Assembly (NCBI GenBank): GCA_014239005.1 | Contig: JABAAA010000062.1 | Coordinates: 1 to 7,023, forward strand | Origin: Alphaproteobacteria bacterium | GTDB lineage: Bacteria; Pseudomonadota; Alphaproteobacteria; JABAAW01 | Length of the DNA stretch: 7,023 bases | Direction: 5' to 3' | Shown here: positions 1-5,565 of the stretch, piece after piece | How the letters are laid out: each line of letters opens with the position of its first letter | Numbering within the stretch: position 1 is the stretch's first letter | The notes under the pieces: model-generated | Seen by the model: only the letters and a program-made list of their open reading frames with translations | The model's database searches: none | What the model was told of the DNA's origin: nothing | Made by a program: the position numbers and the translations under genes

Positions 1-440
1 GGATCCCAAGTTAGTCGCACGCACACACGCCCCACTCCGCTCAAACAAGCCGCCGCGTCCGCAACTTGCTGCGGCAACTCCCCTGCCACGGGACAGGCTG
101 GTGCTGTCAAGGTCATGACGATCTTCCAGTCACCCTTGTTCTCACCTTTGCCGTCACCCTTGTTCTCACCTTTGCCGTCACCCTTGTTCTCACCTTTGTC
201 CCCCCCCGCCTCGACGATGTCGTAGATCAGTCCCAAATCGTAAATGTTGACAGGAATCTCAGGATCGAAAACCGTCGACAAAGCCGCCACGATCGCATCG
301 CGCGAAGCAAGCGCTACCCCATCCCCCAACCCCTCACCCAACCCCTCACCACTGACAAATTCGCTCCCCTCAGGGACGCTCGGCTGCATCGCATCCATCG
401 CGTAAGGATTCGTAAAGTGCGTCATCATCCCGTCTCCCAT
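1..440 (-). CDS. sufT: SufT-like DUF59 (MIP18 family) Fe-S assembly protein, 3' end cut by window edge
   Basis: Open frame of 146 codons that runs off the left edge. Residues 59-73 read DPEIPVNIYDLGLIY and residues 110-120 TLTAPACPVAG with Cys116; the visible end VRLTWDP matches the usual WDPPW-type ending, so little is missing. These are the hallmarks of the DUF59/MIP18 family found at the end of SUF operons, which helps Fe-S protein maturation in the cytosol; the exact step is unsettled. The gene starts 8 bases after the sufS stop. Met1 has GGAG only 3 bases upstream; Met5 (position 428) has GGAG at a better 5-base spacing, so either start is possible. Two features are odd: a 12-bp repeat encoding GEGL/GEGL/GDGV near residue 31, and a 24-bp repeat encoding GENKGDGK units between residues 83 and 105, inserted between two core strands that relatives join by a short turn. 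PaaD is the main alternative family member, but the operon favours SufT. Confidence 0.88.
   Translation of the reverse strand, partial: MGDGMMTHFTNPYAMDAMQPSVPEGSEFVSGEGLGEGLGDGVALASRDAIVAALSTVFDPEIPVNIYDLGLIYDIVEAGGDKGENKGDGKGENKGDGKGENKGDWKIVMTLTAPACPVAGELPQQVADAAACLSGVGRVCVRLTWD
129..200 (-). repeat. 24-bp tandem repeat, 3 copies, inside sufT
   Basis: Three consecutive 24-base units at 129-152, 153-176 and 177-200. The first two are identical and the third differs at one base. Read on the minus strand they encode a hydrophilic Gly/Glu/Asn/Lys/Asp segment (units of GENKGDGK). The period is a multiple of three, so copy-number change keeps the frame. An 8-base G tract on the coding strand (plus 200-207) abuts the array. 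Confidence 0.95.
315..350 (-). repeat. 12-bp tandem repeat, 3 copies, sufT N-terminal region
   Basis: Two identical 12-base units (339-350, 327-338) and a third diverged one (315-326) encode GEGL, GEGL and GDGV. They lie ahead of the conserved DUF59 core, in an N-terminal extension that has no recognisable motif. Confidence 0.85.
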
Positions 441-448
441 GCTCTCCG

Positions 449-1774
449 TTACGCGAGCATGGCGCGCGCCTTCGCCAAAGCCTCGACAAAGGCTTCGCAC
501 TCCTGCTCGCTGTTGTAAAAAGCAAGCGCGACACGCAGGCATCCCGAAAGCCCGTAGTGCCGCACCAAGGGCTCAGCGCAGTGGTGTCCCGCTCGGCAAC
601 AGAAACCCTGCTTGTCCAACAACGCCGCGAGGTCGAAGGCGTTCAACCCGTCGAGCGCAAACGAAAAGATCGGCGCACGCAGACGCGCCTCGCCTAACAG
701 GGTCAACCCTTCGATTTTCTGAAGACGCTGTCGCATGCTCGTTCCCAGTCGTTGCTCGTACGCTTCGATCGCAGGAACGCCGATGCGTCGGACGAAGGTC
801 AGCGCCGCGTCCAGTCCGACCGCTTGAGCAATCGGCGGTGTTCCCGCCTCGAACTTCCACGGCAACTTGTTCCAACTCGCTTGCTGGAACGAGACGCGCT
901 CGACCATTTCTCCGCCGTACTGCCACGGCGGCATGGCTTCCAGCAGCTTCTCCTTGCCGTACAGCACGCCGATGCCTGAAGGCGCAAACACCTTGTGACC
1001 GGTGAACACATAGAAGTCCGCATCCAACGCCTTCACATCGACAGAGGTGTGCGGCACGGCTTGGCTGCCATCCACCAACACCAAGGCGTCGTGGCGATGT
1101 GCGCAGGCGACCAGCTCGGCGATGGGGTTCTTCGTTCCCAACACATTCGAAATATGCGCGAGCGCGACCAACGCGACATCGTTCGTCTTCAAGATCTGCT
1201 CGTAAGCTTCCATGTCGATCTCACCGACATCGTTGATCGGGATCACGAGCAGCTCGGCGTCGCAGCGTGCCGCGAGCCGCTGCCACGGCACAAGGTTGGA
1301 GTGATGCTCCATCATCGAGACAGCGAGCTTGGGCGAGCGCATGCAATCGCGTGCGAGCAAGTCGCCCCAGCTGTTGGCGACCAAATTGATCGCCTCGGTT
1401 GCGTTGCGCGTAAAGACGATCTCGTGCACTTCGCCTGCTCCCAGATGCCGTCGCACCGCCTCGCGCGCGCCTTCGTAGCGTTCGGTCGCGCGTTCTGCAA
1501 GCCTGTGCGCACTGCGATGAACGTTGGCGTAGTCGGTCGCGTAAAAATCGGCGACTGTGTCGATCACCTCACGCGGCTTGAGCGCGCTCGCCGCGCTGTC
1601 GAAATAAACGAGTGCACCGCCTTGCTCGTTCTTTTGTTGCAACGCAGGAAAGGCTTCGCGCAACGAGGCTAAAGGAAAATCTTCGCGAACATCGGCGGGA
1701 AGATCGTCAAGACTGCCTGCCTGCGATGAAGGTTTGGCAAGTCGTTCGACTAGCGCTGTGTCGTTCTTAATCAT
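449..1774 (-). CDS. sufS: SufS group II cysteine desulfurase
   Basis: PLP-dependent enzyme that takes sulfur from L-cysteine as a persulfide for SUF cluster assembly, giving alanine. The 441-residue protein has the PLP Lys261 in FTGHKVFAPSGIG, the cofactor Asp235 in VDGSQAVPH, the EHHSN motif at 156-160, and the catalytic Cys399 in RAGHHCAEP, the SufS/CsdA-type motif. It is about 30 residues longer than E. coli SufS, all at the N-terminus; residues 29-46 look like an old duplication (VREDFPLAS then LREAFPALQ). The ATG lies in a 14-bp tandem repeat, 24 bases after the sufD stop, and has no clear ribosome-binding site, so it may depend on translation of sufD. No SufE or SufU partner is seen in the window; it may lie further downstream or elsewhere. 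Confidence 0.96.
   Translation of the reverse strand: MIKNDTALVERLAKPSSQAGSLDDLPADVREDFPLASLREAFPALQQKNEQGGALVYFDSAASALKPREVIDTVADFYATDYANVHRSAHRLAERATERYEGAREAVRRHLGAGEVHEIVFTRNATEAINLVANSWGDLLARDCMRSPKLAVSMMEHHSNLVPWQRLAARCDAELLVIPINDVGEIDMEAYEQILKTNDVALVALAHISNVLGTKNPIAELVACAHRHDALVLVDGSQAVPHTSVDVKALDADFYVFTGHKVFAPSGIGVLYGKEKLLEAMPPWQYGGEMVERVSFQQASWNKLPWKFEAGTPPIAQAVGLDAALTFVRRIGVPAIEAYEQRLGTSMRQRLQKIEGLTLLGEARLRAPIFSFALDGLNAFDLAALLDKQGFCCRAGHHCAEPLVRHYGLSGCLRVALAFYNSEQECEAFVEALAKARAMLA
1637..1690 (-). repeat. possible diverged 27-bp duplication, sufS N-terminus
   Basis: Two adjacent 27-base blocks encode VREDFPLAS and LREAFPALQ; their first 18 bases agree at 14 positions. Relatives usually have one such segment before the LxYLDSAAS strand. 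This is weaker than the other repeats here and could be chance. Confidence 0.4.
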
Positions 1775-1811
1775 TGAGCCAAGATCGTTGAGCCAAGATC
1801 ATTGAGCCAAG
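1770..1811 (-). repeat. 14-bp tandem repeat, 3 copies, at the sufD/sufS junction
   Basis: Three units at 1770-1783, 1784-1797 and 1798-1811; the outer two are identical and the middle has one change. On the coding strand each is CTTGGCTCAATGAT (CTTGGCTCAACGAT in the middle). The upstream copy holds the sufD stop and the downstream copy holds the sufS ATG. Collapsing to one copy would restore an ATGA stop/start overlap between the two genes. Confidence 0.95.
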
Positions 1812-3034
1812 TGGGCTTGCAACGCTTGGGCACACTCTTTCCGTTCGCAGCGCAAGGCTTCGTTGACAAAGGCTTCCAGCAAGATCGCTTCGGCGCGCGC
1901 ACGCACGACGCCGCGCGAGCGCAGGTAGAGCAGCTGTTCTTCGTCGAGCGCGCCTACGGTCGAGCCGTGGCTGCATATGACATCGTCGGCGTAGATCTCC
2001 AGTTCGGGCTTGTGGTAGGCGTGCGCGCGTTCGGAGAGCAAGAGTGCGCGGCTCATCTGATAGCCTCGTGTCTCTTGCGCGTCTTGGGCGACGAAGATTT
2101 TGCCGTGAAAAACGCCGCGTCCCGCATCCTCCACTACACCTTTGTAGAGCGCATCCGAGACGCAGCGCGCTCGGTTGTGAAAAATTTCCGTGTCGTTGTC
2201 GATATGCCCTTTGCCTTTGATGCGGTAGGCGCCGTGCAACTTGCACGAAGCCTCTTCTCCCTCCAAGGCGACGCTCACCTCTTGACGCGTCAAGCCCTCG
2301 CCTTTCAGGGCGGAGATATGGGCGTAGGAAGCTTTTTCTGCAACGCGCACCGTCGTGTGCGAGAAGGCGCAGCTGCCTCGTCCGCGTTCTTGCAAGACGA
2401 CATGCTCCAGTCGTGCTTCTTCCGCCACCTCGATCTCGATGACATCGTTGTTCCAGCAGGCGCTAGAATCGCAGAAGGTTTGGCACAAGCTGGTCGATCC
2501 CGACTGCGCCTCGATCCGCAGGCGTGTTTGCAACAGTGGCAACGAAGGAGGCTGCAGACGTTCTTCCTCCGAAGAGGTTGCAAGGAAAAGGACATGCAAG
2601 AAGGGCGTGTCTTCGTTCAACACGACGCGCCACGCCTCGCAACGCGACCCCACATTCAGCGCTGCCAGCGGTTCTGACGCGGTCACGCGCGGCAACCCCG
2701 CGTAAGGTGTGGTCGCAAGCGTGCGCTCGTGTGCTTGCAACTTGCCATCGACGAACAGCAACAAAGCTGCGTCAGGAAATCGTGCGATCTCGTCCTGCTT
2801 GCTTGCAATCGTCCGTTCGACCCTCTCCTTCCAAGCCTTGTCCTCGTGCGGCAGGTGGAGACGCATCCCTGCCATCTTATTCAGAGGCGTGTACTTCCAT
2901 CGCTCCGCGGCAACAGAGCCGCGCCGCGGCAGCCCGTGTTGCAAAAAGAGATCGCGCGCATCACCCTTGTCACGCAACAAACCCGCAGGCAGGTCGGGCA
3001 AAAGCAACGGAGAAGAGGCAGATTCTGTCAACAT
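1799..3034 (-). CDS. sufD: SufD Fe-S cluster scaffold subunit
   Basis: Beta-helix subunit of the SufBCD complex, which assembles Fe-S clusters in the cytosol using SufC as its ATPase. The C-terminal half carries the SufB/SufD signatures: DNDTEIFH (residues 279-286 from this start), SDALYKGVVEDAGRGVF, then KPELEIYADDVICSHGSTVG with the conserved His356 equivalent to E. coli SufD His360. The length of 411 residues is usual for SufD, and the absence of a longer SufB-type N-terminus argues against SufB. I start at the ATG at 3034; a TTG two codons upstream (3040) is in frame and equally possible. Neither has a convincing ribosome-binding site. The gap to the sufC stop is 30 bases of 14-bp repeat. 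The last residues (HLAQ) lie in the next repeat array. Confidence 0.95.
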   Translation of the reverse strand: MLTESASSPLLLPDLPAGLLRDKGDARDLFLQHGLPRRGSVAAERWKYTPLNKMAGMRLHLPHEDKAWKERVERTIASKQDEIARFPDAALLLFVDGKLQAHERTLATTPYAGLPRVTASEPLAALNVGSRCEAWRVVLNEDTPFLHVLFLATSSEEERLQPPSLPLLQTRLRIEAQSGSTSLCQTFCDSSACWNNDVIEIEVAEEARLEHVVLQERGRGSCAFSHTTVRVAEKASYAHISALKGEGLTRQEVSVALEGEEASCKLHGAYRIKGKGHIDNDTEIFHNRARCVSDALYKGVVEDAGRGVFHGKIFVAQDAQETRGYQMSRALLLSERAHAYHKPELEIYADDVICSHGSTVGALDEEQLLYLRSRGVVRARAEAILLEAFVNEALRCERKECAQALQAHLAQ

Positions 3035-3070
3035 CGTCAAGGCGGTATCGTCAAGGTTGCACGCTCAAGG
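3029..3070 (-). repeat. 14-bp-period repeat, 3 units, at the sufC/sufD junction
   Basis: On the minus strand the block CCTTGA recurs at exact 14-base steps (plus positions 3065, 3051 and 3037). The second and third units share CCTTGACGAT; the first is followed by GTGCAA, the same hexamer that precedes it, so the 12 bases GTGCAACCTTGA occur twice. The sufC stop is in the first unit and the sufD ATG or TTG in the last. Confidence 0.8.
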
Positions 3071-3901
3071 TTGCACGGCGGCTTCTTGCCCCCCGTGCTC
3101 TTTCAGCAAGGGTGCGTAGCCCTCGGCTTCGAGCTGGGCGCAAAGCTGCTTGTCGCCGGAGCGCACGATGCGTCCGTTCAGCAGGACATGGACGCGGTCG
3201 GGTTCGATATGCTCCAACAAACGTTGGTAGTGGGTGATGACAAGAAAGCTGCGTTTCTTGTCGCGCATGCGTTCCAAGCCCTCGGCGACAGCGCGGATGG
3301 CGTCGATGTCGAGCCCTGAATCGGTTTCGTCGAGAATGGCGAGTTTAGGTTGCAGGGCGGCGAGTTGCAACATTTCGTTGCGTTTCTTCTCGCCGCCTGA
3401 GAATCCGTCGTTGACAGAACGTTTCAGCATGCTCTCTTCAACGCCGAGCTCGCGCGACAAGGCACGCACGCGTTTCACTTGCGCGATGCGGTCTTCTTCC
3501 TTCTCTCCGCGCGCGCGCGCCTGCGCGTCCAAGGCTTCGCTGAGAAAGCGCATGCCTTGCACGCCGGGTAGGGAGACAGGATACTGGAAGGCGAGAAACA
3601 GACCTTTGTGCGCACGCTCTTCGGGGTCGAGGGCGAGCAAGTCCTCCCCTTCGAATAGAACGCGTCCTTCCACCTCGAAGCCTTCTCTGCCGGCAAGAAT
3701 GCTTGCTAGCGTGCTCTTGCCGCTGCCGTTCGGACCCATCACGGCGTGCACCTCGCCGTGCGGAATCTCTAACGAGACGCCGCGCAATATCTCTTTACTC
3801 GACTTACCCTGGCTCGACTCTCCATGGCTCGACTCCCCCTGGTTCGTTCCCTCTTCGTTGATGCGGGCTGTGAGCGATTCTACGGAGAGCAGGGGGGGCA
3901 T
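3065..3901 (-). CDS. sufC: SufC ABC-type ATPase of the SufBCD complex
   Basis: Soluble ABC ATPase that drives conformational change of the SufB-SufD scaffold. Numbered from the ATG at 3901 (278 residues): Walker A GPNGSGKST at 56-64, Q-loop Gln106 in LAFQYP, signature FSGGEKKRNE at 167-176 (the SufC form of the ABC motif), Walker B LAILDETDSGLDID with Asp191 and Glu192, and His224 in ITHYQR. The protein is longer than the usual ~250 residues, largely because an insertion at about 18-36 (GTNQ, GESSH, GESSQ, GKSSK) interrupts the first beta hairpin. I choose the ATG because MPPLLSVESLTARI aligns with the normal SufC start; an in-frame TTG at 3964 would add 21 residues with a hydrophobic run. 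The ATG lacks a Shine-Dalgarno and is followed at once by seven C. No sufB lies upstream. Confidence 0.93.
   Translation of the reverse strand: MPPLLSVESLTARINEEGTNQGESSHGESSQGKSSKEILRGVSLEIPHGEVHAVMGPNGSGKSTLASILAGREGFEVEGRVLFEGEDLLALDPEERAHKGLFLAFQYPVSLPGVQGMRFLSEALDAQARARGEKEEDRIAQVKRVRALSRELGVEESMLKRSVNDGFSGGEKKRNEMLQLAALQPKLAILDETDSGLDIDAIRAVAEGLERMRDKKRSFLVITHYQRLLEHIEPDRVHVLLNGRIVRSGDKQLCAQLEAEGYAPLLKEHGGQEAAVQP
3794..3850 (-). repeat. 15-bp tandem repeat, about 4 units, in sufC N-terminal loop
   Basis: The core ctcgact (plus strand) recurs at 3798, 3813 and 3828, with a diverged fourth unit at 3843. It encodes GTNQ, GESSH, GESSQ and GKSSK. The period keeps the frame, and the location is the turn between the first two strands of the nucleotide-binding domain, away from Walker A. 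Confidence 0.88.
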
Positions 3902-3979
3902 GGAAACAACAGAAAAAAAGAGCGAAAAAAACAGAAGCGCGGAGCAATGTGGCTCTTTCGACAAAGGAATGCTTTGGCA

Positions 3980-4018
3980 AAGGAATCCTTACAAGGAATC
4001 CTTACAAGGAATCCTTAC
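3980..4018. repeat. 13-bp tandem repeat, 3 exact copies, in the divergent spacer
   Basis: AAGGAATCCTTAC at 3980-3992, 3993-4005 and 4006-4018, with a partial fourth start (aaag at 4019-4022). A looser relative, AAAGGAATGCTTT, begins at 3963. Each unit is near-palindromic (AAGGA, one base, TCCTT). The array is downstream of the candidate suf promoter and so would sit in the suf 5' leader. It could be an operator array, an RNA structure element, or simply a microduplication. Confidence 0.93.
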
Positions 4019-4034
4019 AAAGACAGGCTATGAA

Positions 4035-4061
4035 ATTAAAAGACTTGCGCTTTCTTGTCAA
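4035..4061 (-). promoter_or_regulatory. candidate sigma70-type promoter for the suf run
   Basis: On the minus strand a perfect -35 hexamer TTGACA (4061-4056) is followed after 15 bases by TTTAAT (4040-4035; 5 of 6 to the consensus) or after 17 bases by TAATTT (3 of 6). Transcription would start near 4027, giving a leader of about 125 bases before the sufC ATG that contains the whole 13-bp repeat array. No IscR-type site was recognised by eye. The plus-strand promoter for the ftsB-pdh operon could not be placed with confidence. Confidence 0.45.
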
Positions 4062-4079
4062 GCGTGATTAAAAAGAAAC

Positions 4080-4415
4080 ATGGCGAAGGGTTTTCGACTG
4101 CTTGCAGGCTTTCCTCTTGTTTCGCTGAAGAATTGGGGCGTGCTGTTGTTGTTCGCATATTGTCTTGCGATGGGCTACCGTCTTTTTTATGGCGAGAATC
4201 GTCTATCAGAGCTTTCGCGTTTGGAGTTGCAACGCTCGCGTCTGGAGAGCGAGGTTTCGGGGTTGCGCTTCCGACGCGCTGTTTTGGAACAGAATGTCGA
4301 GCGTCTTCAGGAAGAGAACCTGAACCGAGAGCTGCTGGAGACGCTGTTGCGCGCCAAACTGAAGATGGCGCGTGAAGACGAGGCGGTGTTGGTCTTACCA
4401 GAGGCGCAGCCTTGA
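4080..4415 (+). CDS. FtsB/DivIC-like septum formation initiator protein
   Basis: A 111-residue protein with a short basic N-terminus, one membrane segment at about 18-36 (NWGVLLLFAYCLAMGYRLF), and a coiled coil of Leu/Glu/Arg heptads from about 41 to 82, ending in a short tail (KMAREDEAVLVLPE). This is the layout of the FtsB/DivIC family: inner-membrane division proteins whose coiled coil faces the periplasm and recruits FtsL/FtsQ partners. Alphaproteobacteria commonly carry such a gene immediately before pdhA, which supports the call more than sequence identity can for so short a protein. The stop overlaps the pdhA TTG as TTGA, implying coupled translation. The ribosome-binding site is weak and A-rich. 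Confidence 0.82.
   Translation: MAKGFRLLAGFPLVSLKNWGVLLLFAYCLAMGYRLFYGENRLSELSRLELQRSRLESEVSGLRFRRAVLEQNVERLQEENLNRELLETLLRAKLKMAREDEAVLVLPEAQP
4400..4404 (+). promoter_or_regulatory. ribosome-binding site supporting the TTG start of pdhA
   Basis: AGAGG ends 7 bases before the TTG at 4412. A rival pair, GGAG (4447-4450) 6 bases before an in-frame GTG at 4457, would start pdhA at the edge of its repeat array. The TTGA overlap with the upstream stop tips the choice to TTG. Confidence 0.5.
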
Positions 4416-5530
4416 CAAAACCTTCGTCCCAAACGAAGAGTAAGACGGAGACCAAGGTGAATACTCTGTCGAACACTTTGTCGAACACCAAGTCGAACAC
4501 CAAGTCGAATACTTTGCCCTCGTCTAAGAACGGCGCAACGGCGAACGCCTTGGCGACGGATGTCTCCGCCGAGCAGGGGCTGGATCTGTTTCGCAAGATG
4601 TTGCTGATCCGCCGCTTCGAAGAGCGCGCAGGACAGATCTACGGCATGGGCGCAATCGGAGGCTTCTGCCACCTCTATGTCGGACAGGAAGCGGTGGTCG
4701 TGGGCGTGAAAAGCGCGCTCGCGGAACACGACAGCATGATCACGGGGTATCGCGAACACGGACACATGCTCGTCTGCAACATCGCGCCCGAACGCGTCAT
4801 GGCAGAGCTGACAGGAAGGGCTGCCGGCACGAGCGGCGGCAAGGGAGGGTCGATGCACCTTTTTGCCCCCGAGCAAGGCTTCTTCGGCGGGCACGGAATC
4901 GTCGGCGCGCAAGTTGCGCTCGGCACGGGCATCGCGCTCAGCCATCGCTACCGAAAGACGGGCGGCGTGTGCGCAACCTTCTTCGGCGACGGGGCTGCCA
5001 ACCAAGGACAAGTCTACGAGTCCTTTAATATGGCGGCACTCTGGAAGTTGCCCGTGCTGTATGTCATCGAAAACAATCGCTACGGCATGGGCACCAGCGT
5101 CCAACGCGCCGCCGCGGGCACCAGCAAGGACGGGCATCGCCTGTGGGCACGAGGACGCGCCTACGGAATCCCCGGCGAAGAGGTCGACGGCATGGATGTG
5201 CTGGCAGTGCGCGACGCCGTTCTCAAGGTCTTGCCGCATTGCAGGCAAAAAGGACCTTACATCTTGGAGGTCGAAACCTATCGCTATCGAGGGCATTCCA
5301 TGTCGGATCCCGCCAAGTATCGCAGCAAGGAAGAAGTCCAAGAGATGCGCGAGCAGCACGACGCGATCGAAAACATGCGAAAGCGTATCCTCACGCAAGG
5401 ATGGGCAAGCGAGCAGCAGCTCAAGGAGACGGACAAGCAGGTGCGCGAGCAAATGAAAAAAGCCGCCGAGTTCGCCTCCTCCGCTCCCTTGCCGCAAGAC
5501 GAAGAGCTGAACAGCGACATCTACGCCTGA
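4412..5530 (+). CDS. pdhA: pyruvate dehydrogenase E1 component subunit alpha
   Basis: Thiamine-diphosphate subunit of the E1 heterotetramer, which decarboxylates pyruvate and, with E1-beta, acetylates the lipoyl arm of E2. The 372-residue protein has the ThDP/Mg motif from GDGAANQGQVYESFN (192-206) to Asn221-Asn222, the substrate-channel stretch GYREHGHML at 112-120, the GGKGGSMHLF loop at 142-151, and the mobile loop YRYRGHSMSDPAKYRSKEE with His295. The core begins near residue 52; before it is a polar N-terminus with five NTLS/NTKS-type units, roughly 30 residues more than usual. Pyruvate rather than branched-chain oxoacid specificity is inferred from family resemblance and from pdhB downstream. 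The gap to pdhB is 35 bases. Confidence 0.96.
   Translation: MTKPSSQTKSKTETKVNTLSNTLSNTKSNTKSNTLPSSKNGATANALATDVSAEQGLDLFRKMLLIRRFEERAGQIYGMGAIGGFCHLYVGQEAVVVGVKSALAEHDSMITGYREHGHMLVCNIAPERVMAELTGRAAGTSGGKGGSMHLFAPEQGFFGGHGIVGAQVALGTGIALSHRYRKTGGVCATFFGDGAANQGQVYESFNMAALWKLPVLYVIENNRYGMGTSVQRAAAGTSKDGHRLWARGRAYGIPGEEVDGMDVLAVRDAVLKVLPHCRQKGPYILEVETYRYRGHSMSDPAKYRSKEEVQEMREQHDAIENMRKRILTQGWASEQQLKETDKQVREQMKKAAEFASSAPLPQDEELNSDIYA
4460..4519 (+). repeat. 12-bp tandem repeat, 5 units, in pdhA N-terminus
   Basis: Five consecutive 12-base units encode NTLS, NTLS, NTKS, NTKS and NTLP. Units 3 and 4 are identical (AACACCAAGTCG); the others differ at a few bases. They form a disordered-looking polar leader before the E1-alpha fold, in frame by period. 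Confidence 0.93.
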
Positions 5531-5565
5531 CAACGCGGCGATAGAAAAAGACGCAACAACACACT

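Noticed and set aside
129..200. Possible CRISPR array
   Set aside because: The units are contiguous with no spacers and lie in frame within a conserved protein.
401..410. GTAAGGATTC near the sufT start matching the 13-bp leader repeat
   Set aside because: A single ten-base match in coding sequence, too short to separate from chance.
1802..2677. Plus-strand open frame of 291 codons opposite sufD
   Set aside because: Shadow of sufD caused by codon bias; no motif and no ribosome-binding site.
3902..3964. Secretion signal or membrane anchor on SufC
   Set aside because: The hydrophobic stretch depends on a TTG start lacking a ribosome-binding site, and SufC acts in the cytosol; the downstream ATG fits the family better.
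4048..4064. Hairpin CGCTT/AAGCG considered as a terminator
   Set aside because: The stem is only five pairs, lies between divergent genes where no transcript should end, and overlaps the candidate -35 element.
4307..5533. Long minus-strand open frame of about 408 codons opposite pdhA
   Set aside because: It mirrors the pdhA codon pattern, has no recognisable domain, and pdhA is unambiguous on the other strand.
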